From positions 124,001 to 188,000 of the forward strand of contig NZ_CAOJCN010000010.1 in NCBI RefSeq assembly GCF_948329515.1: a DNA stretch of 64,000 nucleotides, given 5' to 3'. Shown here piece after piece: positions 34,423 through 43,840 of this stretch (its first letter is position 1; the number at the start of each line of letters is the position of its first letter). The notes beneath the pieces are model-generated. The model was not told the DNA's origin. It saw only the letters and a list, made by a program, of their open reading frames with translations, and searched no databases. Origin of the DNA: Cohnella rhizoplanae. Lineage in GTDB: Bacteria; Bacillota; Bacilli; Paenibacillales; Paenibacillaceae. The translations under genes and the position numbers were made by a program.

Positions 34423-37400
34423 ATGACTTTAACCGATAAGAAACCCCCATTGCAAGAGCTGCTGCAGAAGCGGATCCTGATCCTGGACGGCGCCATGGGC
34501 ACGATGATTCAACAGGCGGATCTAACGGCCGCGGACTTCGGCGGCGAAGAGCTGGAGGGCTGCAACGAAATGCTCGTGTTGACGCGTCCCGACGTCATCC
34601 GCGGCATTCACGAGCAGTATCTGGCTGCGGGGTCCGATATCATTGAGACGAATACGTTCGGGTCTACTGCCGTCGTGCTCGCGGAGTACGACATTCCGGA
34701 GAAGGCGCGGGAGATCAACCTTGCCGCCGCCAGGCTGGCCCGCGAAGCCTGCGACAAGTATTCGACGCCTGACAAGCCCAGGTACGCGGCGGGAGCGCTC
34801 GGTCCGACGACCAAGACGCTGTCGGTGACCGGCGGAGTTACCTTCGACCAGCTCGTCGAAGATTACCGTGAGCAGGTCGTCGCGCTTATGGAGGGCGGTG
34901 TCGACGCGATACTAATCGAGACTTGTCAGGACACCCTGAACGTCAAGGCGGCGAGCATCGGCGTGCGGGAGGCGTTCGCGCAGGCGGGTCGGAAGCTGCC
35001 GATCATGATCAGCGGCACGATCGAACCGATGGGCACGACGCTGGCCGGCCAGAATATCGAGTCCTTCTACGTATCGCTCGAGCATCTCGAGCCGATCTCG
35101 TTCGGCCTGAACTGCGCGACCGGTCCGGAGTTCATGCGGGACCACATCCGCACGCTGTCGGCGATCGCGAAGTCCGGCGTCAGCTGCTATCCGAACGCTG
35201 GCCTCCCCGACGAGAACGGACATTACCACGAATCGCCCGAATCGCTGGCCCGCAAGCTCCGCGGCTTCGCCGAGCAGGGCTGGCTGAACATCGCAGGCGG
35301 CTGCTGCGGCACGACGCCCGCGCACATCAAGGCGATGTCGGACGCGCTGGCCGACGTGCCGCCGCGCCGCGCGGAAGGCGAGCATCCGCCGGCCGTATCC
35401 GGGATCGAGACGGTATACATCGAGAGCGAGAATCGCCCCTATATGGTTGGCGAGCGCACGAACGTGCTCGGCTCCCGGAAGTTCAAGCGGCTGATCGCGG
35501 AGGGCAAGTACGAGGAAGCGTCGGAGATCGCCCGCGCCCAGGTCAAGAGCGGCGCGCACGTCATCGACGTCTGTCTGCAGGATCCGGACCGCGACGAGAC
35601 CGAGGACATGAAGAAGTTCCTGGACTTCGTGACGAAGAAGGTCAAGGCGCCGCTAATGGTCGACACGACAGACCCGGCCGTCATCGACATGTCGCTGAAG
35701 TACATCCAGGGCAAGACATTAATTAACTCCATTAACCTTGAAGACGGCGAGGAGAAATTCGAGAAGGTCGTGCCGATCCTCCATAAATACGGCGCGGCCG
35801 TCGTCGTGGGCACGATCGACGAGCGCGGCCAGGCAATCACGCGGGAGGACAAGCTCGAGGTCGCGATCCGTTCCCGCGATCTGCTCGTGAACAAGTACGG
35901 TCTTCAGGCCGAGGACTTGATCTTCGACGCGCTCGTATTCCCGGTCGGCACGGGCGACGAGCAGTATATCGGCTCCGCCAAGGAGACGATCGAGGGCATC
36001 CGTCTGATCAAGGAGAAGCTCCCGAAGTGCCAGACCATCCTCGGCGTCAGCAATATTTCCTTCGGTCTGCCGGAGGCGGGCCGCGAGGTGCTGAACTCCG
36101 TATTTCTCTACGAATGCACGAAGGCGGGACTCGACTACGCGATCGTCAACACCGAGAAGCTGGAGCGCTACGCCTCCATCCCGGAGCATGAGCGCAGGCT
36201 CGCGGAAGAGCTGCTCTACAATACCAACGATAGCACGCTGGCCGAGTTCGTCGCCGCTTTCCGCGACAAGAAGGTCGAAAAGAAAATCAAAACCGAAAAC
36301 CTGCCGCTCGAAGAACGTCTATCCGGGTATGTCGTCGAAGGAAGCAAAGAGGGGCTGCATGCCGATCTCGACGAAGCCCTGAAGAAGTACGGGCCGCTCG
36401 AAATCATCAACGGTCCACTGATGGCGGGCATGTCGGAGGTCGGCCGTCTGTTCAACAACAACGAGCTGATCGTTGCCGAGGTGCTCCAGAGCGCGGAGGT
36501 CATGAAGGCTTCCGTCGCCCATCTGGAGCCGCATATGGAAAAGGCGGATTCTGCCGTGAAGGGCAAAATCATGCTGGCGACGGTCAAAGGCGACGTGCAC
36601 GATATCGGCAAAAACCTGGTCGAGATCATTCTGTCCAACAACGGCTACAAGATCGTGAACCTTGGCATCAAGGTGCCGCCGGATCAGCTGATCGCTGCCT
36701 ACCGCGAGGAGAAACCTGACGCGATCGGCCTGTCCGGCCTCCTCGTCAAGTCGGCGCAGCAGATGGTGCTGACCGCGCAGGATCTCAAGAGCGCGGGGAT
36801 CGACGCGCCGATCCTCGTCGGGGGCGCGGCGCTGACGCGCAAATTCACCAAGACCCGGATCGCTCCCGAATACGACGGCGTCGTGCTCTATGCGAAGGAT
36901 GCGATGGACGGTCTCGACATCGCGAACAAGCTGAGCGATCCCGCCCAGCGCGCCGCGATCGAGCAAGAGCACCGTACGGCGCTCGCCACGCTCGAACGCG
37001 AGGAGGAGAAGCCTGCGTTGCCCGCGCCGACGCGCGCGCGCAGCGCCAGCGTATCGCCGGACGCGCCGGTATTCGCGCCGCCAGACTACGATCGCCATGT
37101 GCTGCGCGACTATCCGCTGACGCACGTACTACCGTACGTGAACCTGCAGATGCTGATGGGCCATCACCTCGGACTCAAGGGCAACGTCGAAGAGCTGCTC
37201 AGGACGGGTGACGAGCGAACGGCGCAGCTCAAGGATACGATCGACGGCATCATGGCGGATGCGCAGGACAAGGGGTGGCTCAAGCCGCAGGCGATGTACC
37301 GCTTTTTCCCGGCGCAGGGCGACGGCAACGATGTTCTGATCTATGATCCGGCCGACCGCAAGACGGTGATCAAGAAGTTCACCTTCCCGCGGCAAGCGGT

Positions 37401-37872
37401 AGAACCGTTCCTGTGTCTCGCGGATTTTCTCAAGCCCGTGGACAGCGGCGTGATGGATACCGTAGGATTCCTCGTGGTGACGGCGGGTAACGGCACGCGC
37501 GAACAGGCGGAGCAGTGGAAGGAAAGCGGCGATTATCTACGCTCCCATGCGCTGCTCGCGACCGCGCTCGAGGTAGCCGAAGGCATGGCGGAGCGGGTGC
37601 ATCAGATCATGCGCGACAACTGGGGCTTCCCGGATCCGGCCGACATGACGATGAAGCAGCGCTTCGGCGCGCGATATCAGGGAATCCGCGTATCGTTCGG
37701 CTATCCGGCCTGCCCGGATCTGGAAGATCAAGGTCCGCTGTTCGAGCTGATGAAGCCGGAGGACATCGGCGTGCATCTGACCGAGGGCTTCATGATGGAG
37801 CCCGAAGCGTCGGTATCCGCGATGGTGTTCGCGCATCCGGACGCCAGGTATTTTAACGTGGACAAGGCTTGA
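34423..37872 (+). CDS. metH: Cobalamin-dependent methionine synthase
   Basis: About 1149 residues with the full four-module layout: homocysteine-binding domain (zinc Cys in GLNCATG and GGCCGTT), pterin-binding domain (ERTNVLGS, DVCLQDPDRDE), B12 cap and binding domain (DVHDIGKN, the His that coordinates cobalt) and a C-terminal activation domain. It transfers a methyl group from methyltetrahydrofolate to homocysteine. The activation domain shows methylation with SAM is needed for repair of oxidised cobalt. ATG 34423 is chosen with AAAAGGATGA about 11 bases upstream; ATG 34408 would sit on that ribosome site. No SAM or cobalamin riboswitch was found in the 176-base leader. Confidence 0.95.
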   Translation: MTLTDKKPPLQELLQKRILILDGAMGTMIQQADLTAADFGGEELEGCNEMLVLTRPDVIRGIHEQYLAAGSDIIETNTFGSTAVVLAEYDIPEKAREINLAAARLAREACDKYSTPDKPRYAAGALGPTTKTLSVTGGVTFDQLVEDYREQVVALMEGGVDAILIETCQDTLNVKAASIGVREAFAQAGRKLPIMISGTIEPMGTTLAGQNIESFYVSLEHLEPISFGLNCATGPEFMRDHIRTLSAIAKSGVSCYPNAGLPDENGHYHESPESLARKLRGFAEQGWLNIAGGCCGTTPAHIKAMSDALADVPPRRAEGEHPPAVSGIETVYIESENRPYMVGERTNVLGSRKFKRLIAEGKYEEASEIARAQVKSGAHVIDVCLQDPDRDETEDMKKFLDFVTKKVKAPLMVDTTDPAVIDMSLKYIQGKTLINSINLEDGEEKFEKVVPILHKYGAAVVVGTIDERGQAITREDKLEVAIRSRDLLVNKYGLQAEDLIFDALVFPVGTGDEQYIGSAKETIEGIRLIKEKLPKCQTILGVSNISFGLPEAGREVLNSVFLYECTKAGLDYAIVNTEKLERYASIPEHERRLAEELLYNTNDSTLAEFVAAFRDKKVEKKIKTENLPLEERLSGYVVEGSKEGLHADLDEALKKYGPLEIINGPLMAGMSEVGRLFNNNELIVAEVLQSAEVMKASVAHLEPHMEKADSAVKGKIMLATVKGDVHDIGKNLVEIILSNNGYKIVNLGIKVPPDQLIAAYREEKPDAIGLSGLLVKSAQQMVLTAQDLKSAGIDAPILVGGAALTRKFTKTRIAPEYDGVVLYAKDAMDGLDIANKLSDPAQRAAIEQEHRTALATLEREEEKPALPAPTRARSASVSPDAPVFAPPDYDRHVLRDYPLTHVLPYVNLQMLMGHHLGLKGNVEELLRTGDERTAQLKDTIDGIMADAQDKGWLKPQAMYRFFPAQGDGNDVLIYDPADRKTVIKKFTFPRQAVEPFLCLADFLKPVDSGVMDTVGFLVVTAGNGTREQAEQWKESGDYLRSHALLATALEVAEGMAERVHQIMRDNWGFPDPADMTMKQRFGARYQGIRVSFGYPACPDLEDQGPLFELMKPEDIGVHLTEGFMMEPEASVSAMVFAHPDARYFNVDKA

Positions 37873-37888
37873 AGTAAGCGGCGGCAGC

Positions 37889-37934
37889 GAGGCTGTCCCG
37901 GCGAGCATTTCGCTGGGCGGCCTCTTGTTTTTCT
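37889..37934 (+). terminator. metH terminator
   Basis: GAGGC...CCGGCGA and TCGCTGGG...GCCTC form a long imperfect hairpin with a TTGTTTTT tail. Confidence 0.65.
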
Positions 37935-38132
37935 TCGTTACACCGAGGAAATACAAAATAGTTTCCCGGGAAAGCGCAGGATGCGACACTGAGTAACGCC
38001 AATCGCCTGCCGATTGGCGCCATTTTCGACGCCGCTTTACCGTTAACGCTTACATTCGACAGAATCGACGAAATTGCGTGACAATTCAATTAATTTAATT
38101 CAAATGTATTTCCTCATTTTCGGACGAGGCCG
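37935..38132. other. Intergenic stretch between metH and mrfA
   Basis: Together with its flanks this is a 344-base gene-free gap. It is AT-richer than its surroundings near 38080-38105, with interleaved AATT repeats. No gene, riboswitch or RNA gene was recognised. Confidence 0.5.
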
Positions 38133-38161
38133 TTGCCGTGCGAACGTACATTCTGTACAAT
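38133..38161 (+). promoter_or_regulatory. Candidate mrfAB promoter
   Basis: TTGCCG (38133-38138), 17-base spacer, TACAAT (38156-38161), 55 bases before the mrfA start. The spacer contains GAAC-GTAC-ATTC (38142-38153), one base away from a LexA box. Confidence 0.55.
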
Positions 38162-38216
38162 GAAGAATACACGAATCGAACGAACGGAACGTCAAACGGA
38201 AATGGAGCGATGCGGC

Positions 38217-40511
38217 ATGAATCCCTGGACGGGTAAAGCGGCGACGATGGAGGAATGGCTGGAGCACCTGCGGCTGAACCGGGAGATCATGGAGAACGTG
38301 ACGTACTGGCATACTCAGCCCGCACGTCCGGCCCGCACCGCGCCGTTTCCCCCGGAGCTGGATCAGAGGCTGTCCGACGCGCTCGGCGCCAGAGGCGTCG
38401 TGTCGCTGTATACGCATCAGGCGGCCGCGTTCGAGGCGGTTCGGGAAGGCCGCCATGTCGTGACCGTCACGCCGACGGCTTCCGGCAAGACGCTGTGCTA
38501 CAATCTGCCGGTGCTGCAGCGGCTGTTGACCGATCCGAGCGCCCGCGCGTTGTACCTGTTCCCGACCAAGGCGCTCGCCCAGGATCAGGTCGCCGAGCTG
38601 CAGGAGCTGGCCGACGCGATGGAGGTCGATATCAAGACGCATACGTACGACGGGGATACGCCGCCGACGGTCCGTCAGGTCATCCGCAATGCCGGCCACA
38701 TCGTCGTGACGAACCCGGATATGCTCCACTCTGCGATCCTGCCGCATCATACGAAGTGGGTTAAACTGTTCGAGAATCTGAAATATATCGTCATCGACGA
38801 GCTCCATGCCTACAGAGGCGTATTCGGCAGCCATGTGGCCAACGTCATTCGCCGACTGAAGCGGATCTGCGCGTTTTACGGCAGCGCGCCGCAGTTCCTG
38901 TGCGCGTCCGCGACGATCGCCAATCCGCGCGAGCACGCGGAGCGGCTGATCGAGGCGTCCTTCGCACTCGTGGACGACAACGGCGCGCCGGCAGGGGAGA
39001 AGCATCTCGTCTTTTACAATCCGCCCGTCGTGAACCGGCAGCTAGGCATTCGGCGCTCAAGCGTGCTCGAATCTCAGAAGCTGGCGGCCCTCCTGCTGCG
39101 GAGCGGCATTCAGACCATCGTGTTCGCCCGCAGCCGGGTCAGGGTCGAGATTCTGCTCACCTATCTGCAGGAGCTGACCAAGCGCGAATTCGGTCCCAAG
39201 TCGATCCGCGGCTATCGCGGCGGGTACCTGCCGAAGCTGCGGCGCGAGATCGAGAAGGGGCTGCGGAGCGGCGAGATCCGCGGCGTCGTCAGCACCAACG
39301 CGCTCGAGCTCGGGATCGACATCGGACAGCTGCAGGCCTGCGTGCTGAACGGCTACCCCGGTTCCATCGCCAGCACCTGGCAGCAGTCGGGCCGCGCGGG
39401 CCGGCGGCACGGCAGCTCGGTCACGTTTCTCGTCGCCAGCAGCAATCCGCTCGACCAATATCTGATTCAGCATCCGGACTATTTCCTCGGACGGCCGCCC
39501 GAGGAGGCGCGCATCCACCCGGACAACCTTCTTATCCTGCTCGATCATATTAAATGCGCCGCGTACGAGCTCCCGTTCGAAGCGGGCGATACGTTCGGCG
39601 GAGAGAAGCTGGTTGATCTGCTCGAGTTTCTGGCGGAGGAGAAGGTGCTGCACGAGAACGGCGGCCGGTGGTATTGGATGGAACAGGCGTTCCCTGCGCA
39701 TGGCATCTCGCTGCGTTCGGCGGCGCAGGAGAACTTCGTCATCATCGACATGACCGACGGCCACCGCGTGCTCGGCGAAGTTGACCGGTTCGGCGCGCCT
39801 ACGCTCATCCACGAAGAAGCGATCTATCTGCACGAAGGCGTTCAATACCAGGTCGAGAAGCTGGACTATCCGGAAAAGAAAGCGTACGTGCGCGAGGTCA
39901 ATGTCGATTACTTCACGGACGCCAGCCTCGCAGTCGAGCTTAAGGTGCTGCACGTGGACAAAGAACGCGAATCCCCTGGCGGCGCGATCGTGCGTCAATA
40001 CGGAGAACTCATGGTGACGGCCAAGCCGACGATCTTCAAAAAGATGAGGCTTCGCACGCACGAGAACATCGGTTCGGGTCCGATCCATCTGCCCGAAGAA
40101 GAGCTGCACACGAGCGGGTACTGGTTTTCCTTCTCCGAGGAGGCAGCCGCCGTCCGCAGCGCGAACGATATGCAATCCGCGCTGCTCGGACTTGCCAATG
40201 TGCTCGTCCACCTGGCGCCGCTGCATCTGATGTGCGATCCGATGGATATTTGCGTCGTGCCCCAAGTGAAGGCGGTGCATACGAAGCAGCCGACCATCTA
40301 CTTCTACGACCGGTACCCGGGAGGGATCGGCCTCAGCCAGCGTTTGTACGACAAGCACGACGAGCTGTTGGCAGAGGCCGGCCGCCTCATCGAGGGCTGC
40401 GGCTGCCTGAGCGGTTGTCCCGCCTGCGTCGGTCCGATCGAGGAGGTCGGCCTGCTGGGCAAGGACCTGGCGCTTGGGCTGCTGCAGAAGACGGCGGGAG
40501 CGGCGGGATGA
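38217..40511 (+). CDS. mrfA: DEAD/DEAH-box helicase MrfA (YprA)
   Basis: 764 residues. Helicase motifs: TPTASGKT (Walker A, near residue 85), DELH (Walker B), SATIANP (motif III) and QQSGRAGRR (motif VI). The C-terminus is a DUF1998-type domain with four clustered cysteines (CGC..SGCPAC) that bind zinc. In B. subtilis MrfA and MrfB excise mitomycin C adducts independently of UvrABC. ATG 38217 (GGAG 9 bases upstream) is preferred; a further ATG five codons earlier is possible. The stop overlaps the mrfB start (ATGA). Confidence 0.94.
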   Translation: MNPWTGKAATMEEWLEHLRLNREIMENVTYWHTQPARPARTAPFPPELDQRLSDALGARGVVSLYTHQAAAFEAVREGRHVVTVTPTASGKTLCYNLPVLQRLLTDPSARALYLFPTKALAQDQVAELQELADAMEVDIKTHTYDGDTPPTVRQVIRNAGHIVVTNPDMLHSAILPHHTKWVKLFENLKYIVIDELHAYRGVFGSHVANVIRRLKRICAFYGSAPQFLCASATIANPREHAERLIEASFALVDDNGAPAGEKHLVFYNPPVVNRQLGIRRSSVLESQKLAALLLRSGIQTIVFARSRVRVEILLTYLQELTKREFGPKSIRGYRGGYLPKLRREIEKGLRSGEIRGVVSTNALELGIDIGQLQACVLNGYPGSIASTWQQSGRAGRRHGSSVTFLVASSNPLDQYLIQHPDYFLGRPPEEARIHPDNLLILLDHIKCAAYELPFEAGDTFGGEKLVDLLEFLAEEKVLHENGGRWYWMEQAFPAHGISLRSAAQENFVIIDMTDGHRVLGEVDRFGAPTLIHEEAIYLHEGVQYQVEKLDYPEKKAYVREVNVDYFTDASLAVELKVLHVDKERESPGGAIVRQYGELMVTAKPTIFKKMRLRTHENIGSGPIHLPEEELHTSGYWFSFSEEAAAVRSANDMQSALLGLANVLVHLAPLHLMCDPMDICVVPQVKAVHTKQPTIYFYDRYPGGIGLSQRLYDKHDELLAEAGRLIEGCGCLSGCPACVGPIEEVGLLGKDLALGLLQKTAGAAG

Positions 40512-41920
40512 GCAGTCTCCGCGACAGGTTGGACCGTCTGCGCGCGCATGCCAGGCCGCCTGAGCCGGCACTGGGCGGAGACGCGGACGCGACGGCGGAG
40601 AGCGCGGAAGACACGGGACACTCGGCGGTCGGTGGCGAGGCGAGTCGGAAGGCCGTCTCTGCCGGCGATTCAGGCGCCGGTCCCGCAAAGCCAAGCGGGC
40701 TCCATCCCGCGCTCACCGCGCTCGGCGTTGAAGAGATCGCCGGCGAGTCGGGCAGCTTTTTGCGCCGTCGCGCCGTCTACCCGCTCGAGCACAGGCACGG
40801 CCACTACGTGCTGTCCGAGTTGACGCGTTGCGCAGGCCTACTGCGGCCGATCGCCGTCCGTCAGAACCGCGTCCGCATCGAGGCGGATCCCGCAGTCGCG
40901 CCGGCGGATATCGAGGCGCACCGGCTGTTGTTCCTCGACACGGAGACGACGGGACTCGGCGTCGGTACCGGCAATCTGCCGTTCATGATCGGATTCGGCT
41001 ACGTGGACGCGGCGGCCGGTACGTTCACGGTCGAGCAGCTGCTCATCCGGCACCCCGGGGAGGAGCGGGCGATGCTCGCCTATCTGCTCGGCAGATTCGC
41101 GGGCATCACGCATCTAGTGACCTACAACGGCAGGTCGTTCGACTGGCCGGTGCTGACCAGCCGCTTCGTGCTGAACGGCTGGCGGCCGAGCGGCGTCGAG
41201 CCGGGGCACCTGGATTTCCTGCATCCCTCCCGGGCCTTGTGGAAAAATACGCTGCCCTCGTGCAGGCTGAGCCGTATCGAAGAAGACCGGCTCGGCATCT
41301 TCCGCGGCGAAGACGTGCCCGGCTCGCTCGCGCCGGAGCTGTACATGCGCTATCTGAGCGATGGGGACGCCTCCCATCTGCGGGGCGTTTACGTTCATAA
41401 CGAGCGGGATATTCTGACGCTGGCCAGCCTGACCGTGCACTTCGGCGGCGTGCTGGAAGGCCGTCTCGGCGCGGAGTGGGCCCTGCCCTCGGAGCCGGAG
41501 GAACTGTTCCGCACGGCGGCGTGGCTGGACGAGCACGGCGGCTCGATCCACGCCGAGCGGCTGTTCGCCGCGCTGTGCGCGGAGACGACGCCGGGAGGCG
41601 CGTGGCTGCTGCCGGCCGCCGCGCGCTTCAAGCGGCTCGGACGGTACGACGAGGCGGCCGAACTGTGGGAGCGTGCGGCCAGCCTCGCCGAGTCGAGGCT
41701 GCTGCCATCCGCGGAGGCGCATATCGAGCTGTCGATGCATTACGAGCATCGGCGCAGGGAGCCCGCGGTCGCGCTGGACTACGCCCAGCGCGCGCTCGGG
41801 TTGCTGCAGCGGCGAACGTCGCTTCGCCAGAGCGATCGGACCCGTGCGGAGCTCGACGCGGTCAGGCACAGAATGGCGCGGCTGCGCCGCAAGGTCGAAG
41901 CGACGGAACGGCTCGGGTGA
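40508..41920 (+). CDS. mrfB: Exonuclease MrfB (YprB)
   Basis: 470 residues. A disordered Ala/Gly/Pro-rich N-terminus (about 1-70), an RNase H-like DEDD exonuclease domain beginning FLDTETTGL (about 140) with LVTYNGRSFDWPVL and HNERDILTL as later motifs, then a helical TPR-like C-terminus (about 330-465). The Asp and Glu residues hold two metals for nuclease action. It works with MrfA, which is the overlapping upstream gene. Confidence 0.92.
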   Translation: MSSLRDRLDRLRAHARPPEPALGGDADATAESAEDTGHSAVGGEASRKAVSAGDSGAGPAKPSGLHPALTALGVEEIAGESGSFLRRRAVYPLEHRHGHYVLSELTRCAGLLRPIAVRQNRVRIEADPAVAPADIEAHRLLFLDTETTGLGVGTGNLPFMIGFGYVDAAAGTFTVEQLLIRHPGEERAMLAYLLGRFAGITHLVTYNGRSFDWPVLTSRFVLNGWRPSGVEPGHLDFLHPSRALWKNTLPSCRLSRIEEDRLGIFRGEDVPGSLAPELYMRYLSDGDASHLRGVYVHNERDILTLASLTVHFGGVLEGRLGAEWALPSEPEELFRTAAWLDEHGGSIHAERLFAALCAETTPGGAWLLPAAARFKRLGRYDEAAELWERAASLAESRLLPSAEAHIELSMHYEHRRREPAVALDYAQRALGLLQRRTSLRQSDRTRAELDAVRHRMARLRRKVEATERLG

Positions 41921-42051
41921 GAATCCCGCGCCGGCCTGCCGCTTCTTTATTTGTCCCGGGCGGTTGCAGAGTACTCGACAAAAGGGTATTGTGATTCATA
42001 TAAAAGTTGGCAGCCATACGGGGCCAAAGTGCGTCAAAGGAGCCGGATCAA

Positions 42052-42912
42052 ATGTCGCAACAAACGGCGCTGCTCCGCGAAGAACGCCTCGCGGAGCGGC
42101 CGAAGGCGGTGCTGCTCGACCTGGACGGCACGTTGTACAGGGGAGACCTGCCTATAGATGGCGCTTCCCGGCTCGTGACCGGGCTGGAGGAAGCGGGCGT
42201 CGCCTGCTGGTACTTAACTAACAATTCTACGCGCACGCCGGAGCAGGTGGCGGCGCATCTGCGCGGCTTCGGCATTTCCGCCTCGGCCGACCGCGTCATA
42301 ACCTCGGCTGCCGCCGCCGCGCACTACGCGAAGCAGCGCCATCCGGAAGCGGTCGCTTACGTGATCGGCGAGCATGGGCTACGCAGCGCGCTCGCGGAAG
42401 CGGGCATCGCGATGCCGAGCGAAGAGGAGCTGTCCGCCGGAGCGCCGGTGAACCTCGTCGTGCAAGGTTTGGACCGCGGAGTCACATACGGGCAGCTAAC
42501 CGCCGCGCTCGGCTATCTGCTGTCCGGGGCCGACTATCTGCTCACCAACCCGGACCGCCGGCTGCCCGTCGGCGACGGCTTCCTTCCGGGCGCAGGCAGC
42601 CTTGCCGCGCTGCTCGAGACGGCGAGCGACGTCGCGCCGGTGGTCATCGGCAAGCCTTCGGGCATCATGATGCGGTATGCGCTCGATCTAGCGGGCGTCC
42701 GGGCGCGGGAGGCCTGGGTCATCGGAGACAATCCCCATACCGATCTTGCCGCGGGCCTTGCGGCCGGTTGTCCCACGGTGCTCGTGCTGACCGGCATCTG
42801 CGGGCCGGACGACTGGCGCCTACGCTGCGAGCGTGCGGACGCGATGCCGGACGCGGTCTGCGCGGGGCCGGAGGCGGTCGGCGCGCTGATCGCCGGTCTC
42901 GGAGCCGGATAA
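42052..42912 (+). CDS. HAD-IIA (NagD/AraL-like) phosphatase
   Basis: 286 residues with DLDGTLYRG near residue 23, TNNSTRTP, K in GKPSG and GDNPHTDLAAG. The large alpha/beta cap between motifs II and III is the C2 type of NagD, AraL and p-nitrophenyl phosphatases, which act on sugar or nucleotide phosphates and may clear damaged metabolites. AAAGGAG precedes the ATG by 9 bases. Probably independent of mrfAB, which ends 131 bases earlier. Confidence 0.88.
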   Translation: MSQQTALLREERLAERPKAVLLDLDGTLYRGDLPIDGASRLVTGLEEAGVACWYLTNNSTRTPEQVAAHLRGFGISASADRVITSAAAAAHYAKQRHPEAVAYVIGEHGLRSALAEAGIAMPSEEELSAGAPVNLVVQGLDRGVTYGQLTAALGYLLSGADYLLTNPDRRLPVGDGFLPGAGSLAALLETASDVAPVVIGKPSGIMMRYALDLAGVRAREAWVIGDNPHTDLAAGLAAGCPTVLVLTGICGPDDWRLRCERADAMPDAVCAGPEAVGALIAGLGAG

Positions 42913-43020
42913 CGCAAGGATTTTTACATAACGACCCTACCGCAAGACGAACGATAAGACAGGATGAACGACGACGTTAGCAGGCCATCCGAGCGATGGC
43001 CGGAGAAGGGATGAACGATC

Positions 43021-43839
43021 ATGCCGGAATGGCCGGAAATGGACACCTACCGACGATTGTTGTCGCCGCTCGTATGCGGGCAGATGATCCGGGAGGTCGT
43101 CGTGAACCGAGACAAGACGATCAACGAGCCGCCCGAGGTTTTTTCGGAAGCGCTGAAGGGCAAACGCATCCTGTTCGTGGAGCGGCGCGGCAAACATCTT
43201 TTGTTTCACCTGGACGACGGCAACCGGCTGCTGCTGCATCTGATGCTGGGGGGCTGGGTGTATTACGGCCAGAACGGACCGAAGAGCGACGATCATTACC
43301 AGGTCATCCTGACGCTCGACGAAGGCAACCGCCTCTTTTTCGCCGGACTGCGCCTCGGGTTCCTCCACCGGCTCAGCGCCAAGGCCGTGCTGGAGCGTCT
43401 GCACGAATTGGGCCCCGACCCGATGGATCCGCGGCTGACGGAAGCCGCGTTCGCCGATCGGCTGAAGAGGCGGCGCGGTCGGCTTAAGCCCGTCTTGACC
43501 GATCAGAAGTTTCTGGCCGGCATCGGCAACTGCTATTCGGACGAGATCTGCTTCGACGCGCAGATCCATCCCGCTTCGCAGATCTCGGCGCTCACCGAGG
43601 AGGCCGTATCCCGTCTGTATGCGTCCATGCGCAAAGTGCTGCAGGAAGCCGCGCAGGGCGGCGGCTATATGGAGCATCCGCTGACGGAATCCGACGAGAC
43701 GACGGGCGGATATCTGGACAAGCTGCGGATCTACGACCGGGGAGGCGAGCCTTGCCCGCGTTCGGGAGACGAGATCGTGCTGGAGACGCTGGCGGGACGC
43801 AAAATGTTCTACTGCCCGGCGTGTCAGAAGGAAGCCTAG
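43021..43839 (+). CDS. Fpg/Nei family DNA glycosylase with an altered zinc finger
   Basis: 272 residues. The N-terminal Pro2 and Glu3 (MPEWPEMDTY), the Lys in RRGKHLLF and the NCYSDEI helix-two-turn-helix motif define the formamidopyrimidine glycosylase family, which removes oxidised bases and cuts the strand by beta/delta elimination. The usual Cys-x2-Cys-x16-Cys-x2-Cys finger reads Cys245-x2-Ser248-x16-Cys265-x2-Cys268, so one ligand is Ser. MPEWPEM instead of MPELPEVE suggests a paralogue of the main MutM. It is followed one base later by an endonuclease IV gene, forming a base-excision repair pair. Confidence 0.88.
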   Translation: MPEWPEMDTYRRLLSPLVCGQMIREVVVNRDKTINEPPEVFSEALKGKRILFVERRGKHLLFHLDDGNRLLLHLMLGGWVYYGQNGPKSDDHYQVILTLDEGNRLFFAGLRLGFLHRLSAKAVLERLHELGPDPMDPRLTEAAFADRLKRRRGRLKPVLTDQKFLAGIGNCYSDEICFDAQIHPASQISALTEEAVSRLYASMRKVLQEAAQGGGYMEHPLTESDETTGGYLDKLRIYDRGGEPCPRSGDEIVLETLAGRKMFYCPACQKEA

Positions 43840-43840
43840 C

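Noticed and set aside
41673..42221. A 182-codon plus-strand frame spanning mrfB and the HAD-IIA gene
   Set aside because: It is a frame-shifted reading of both genes, with no protein features.
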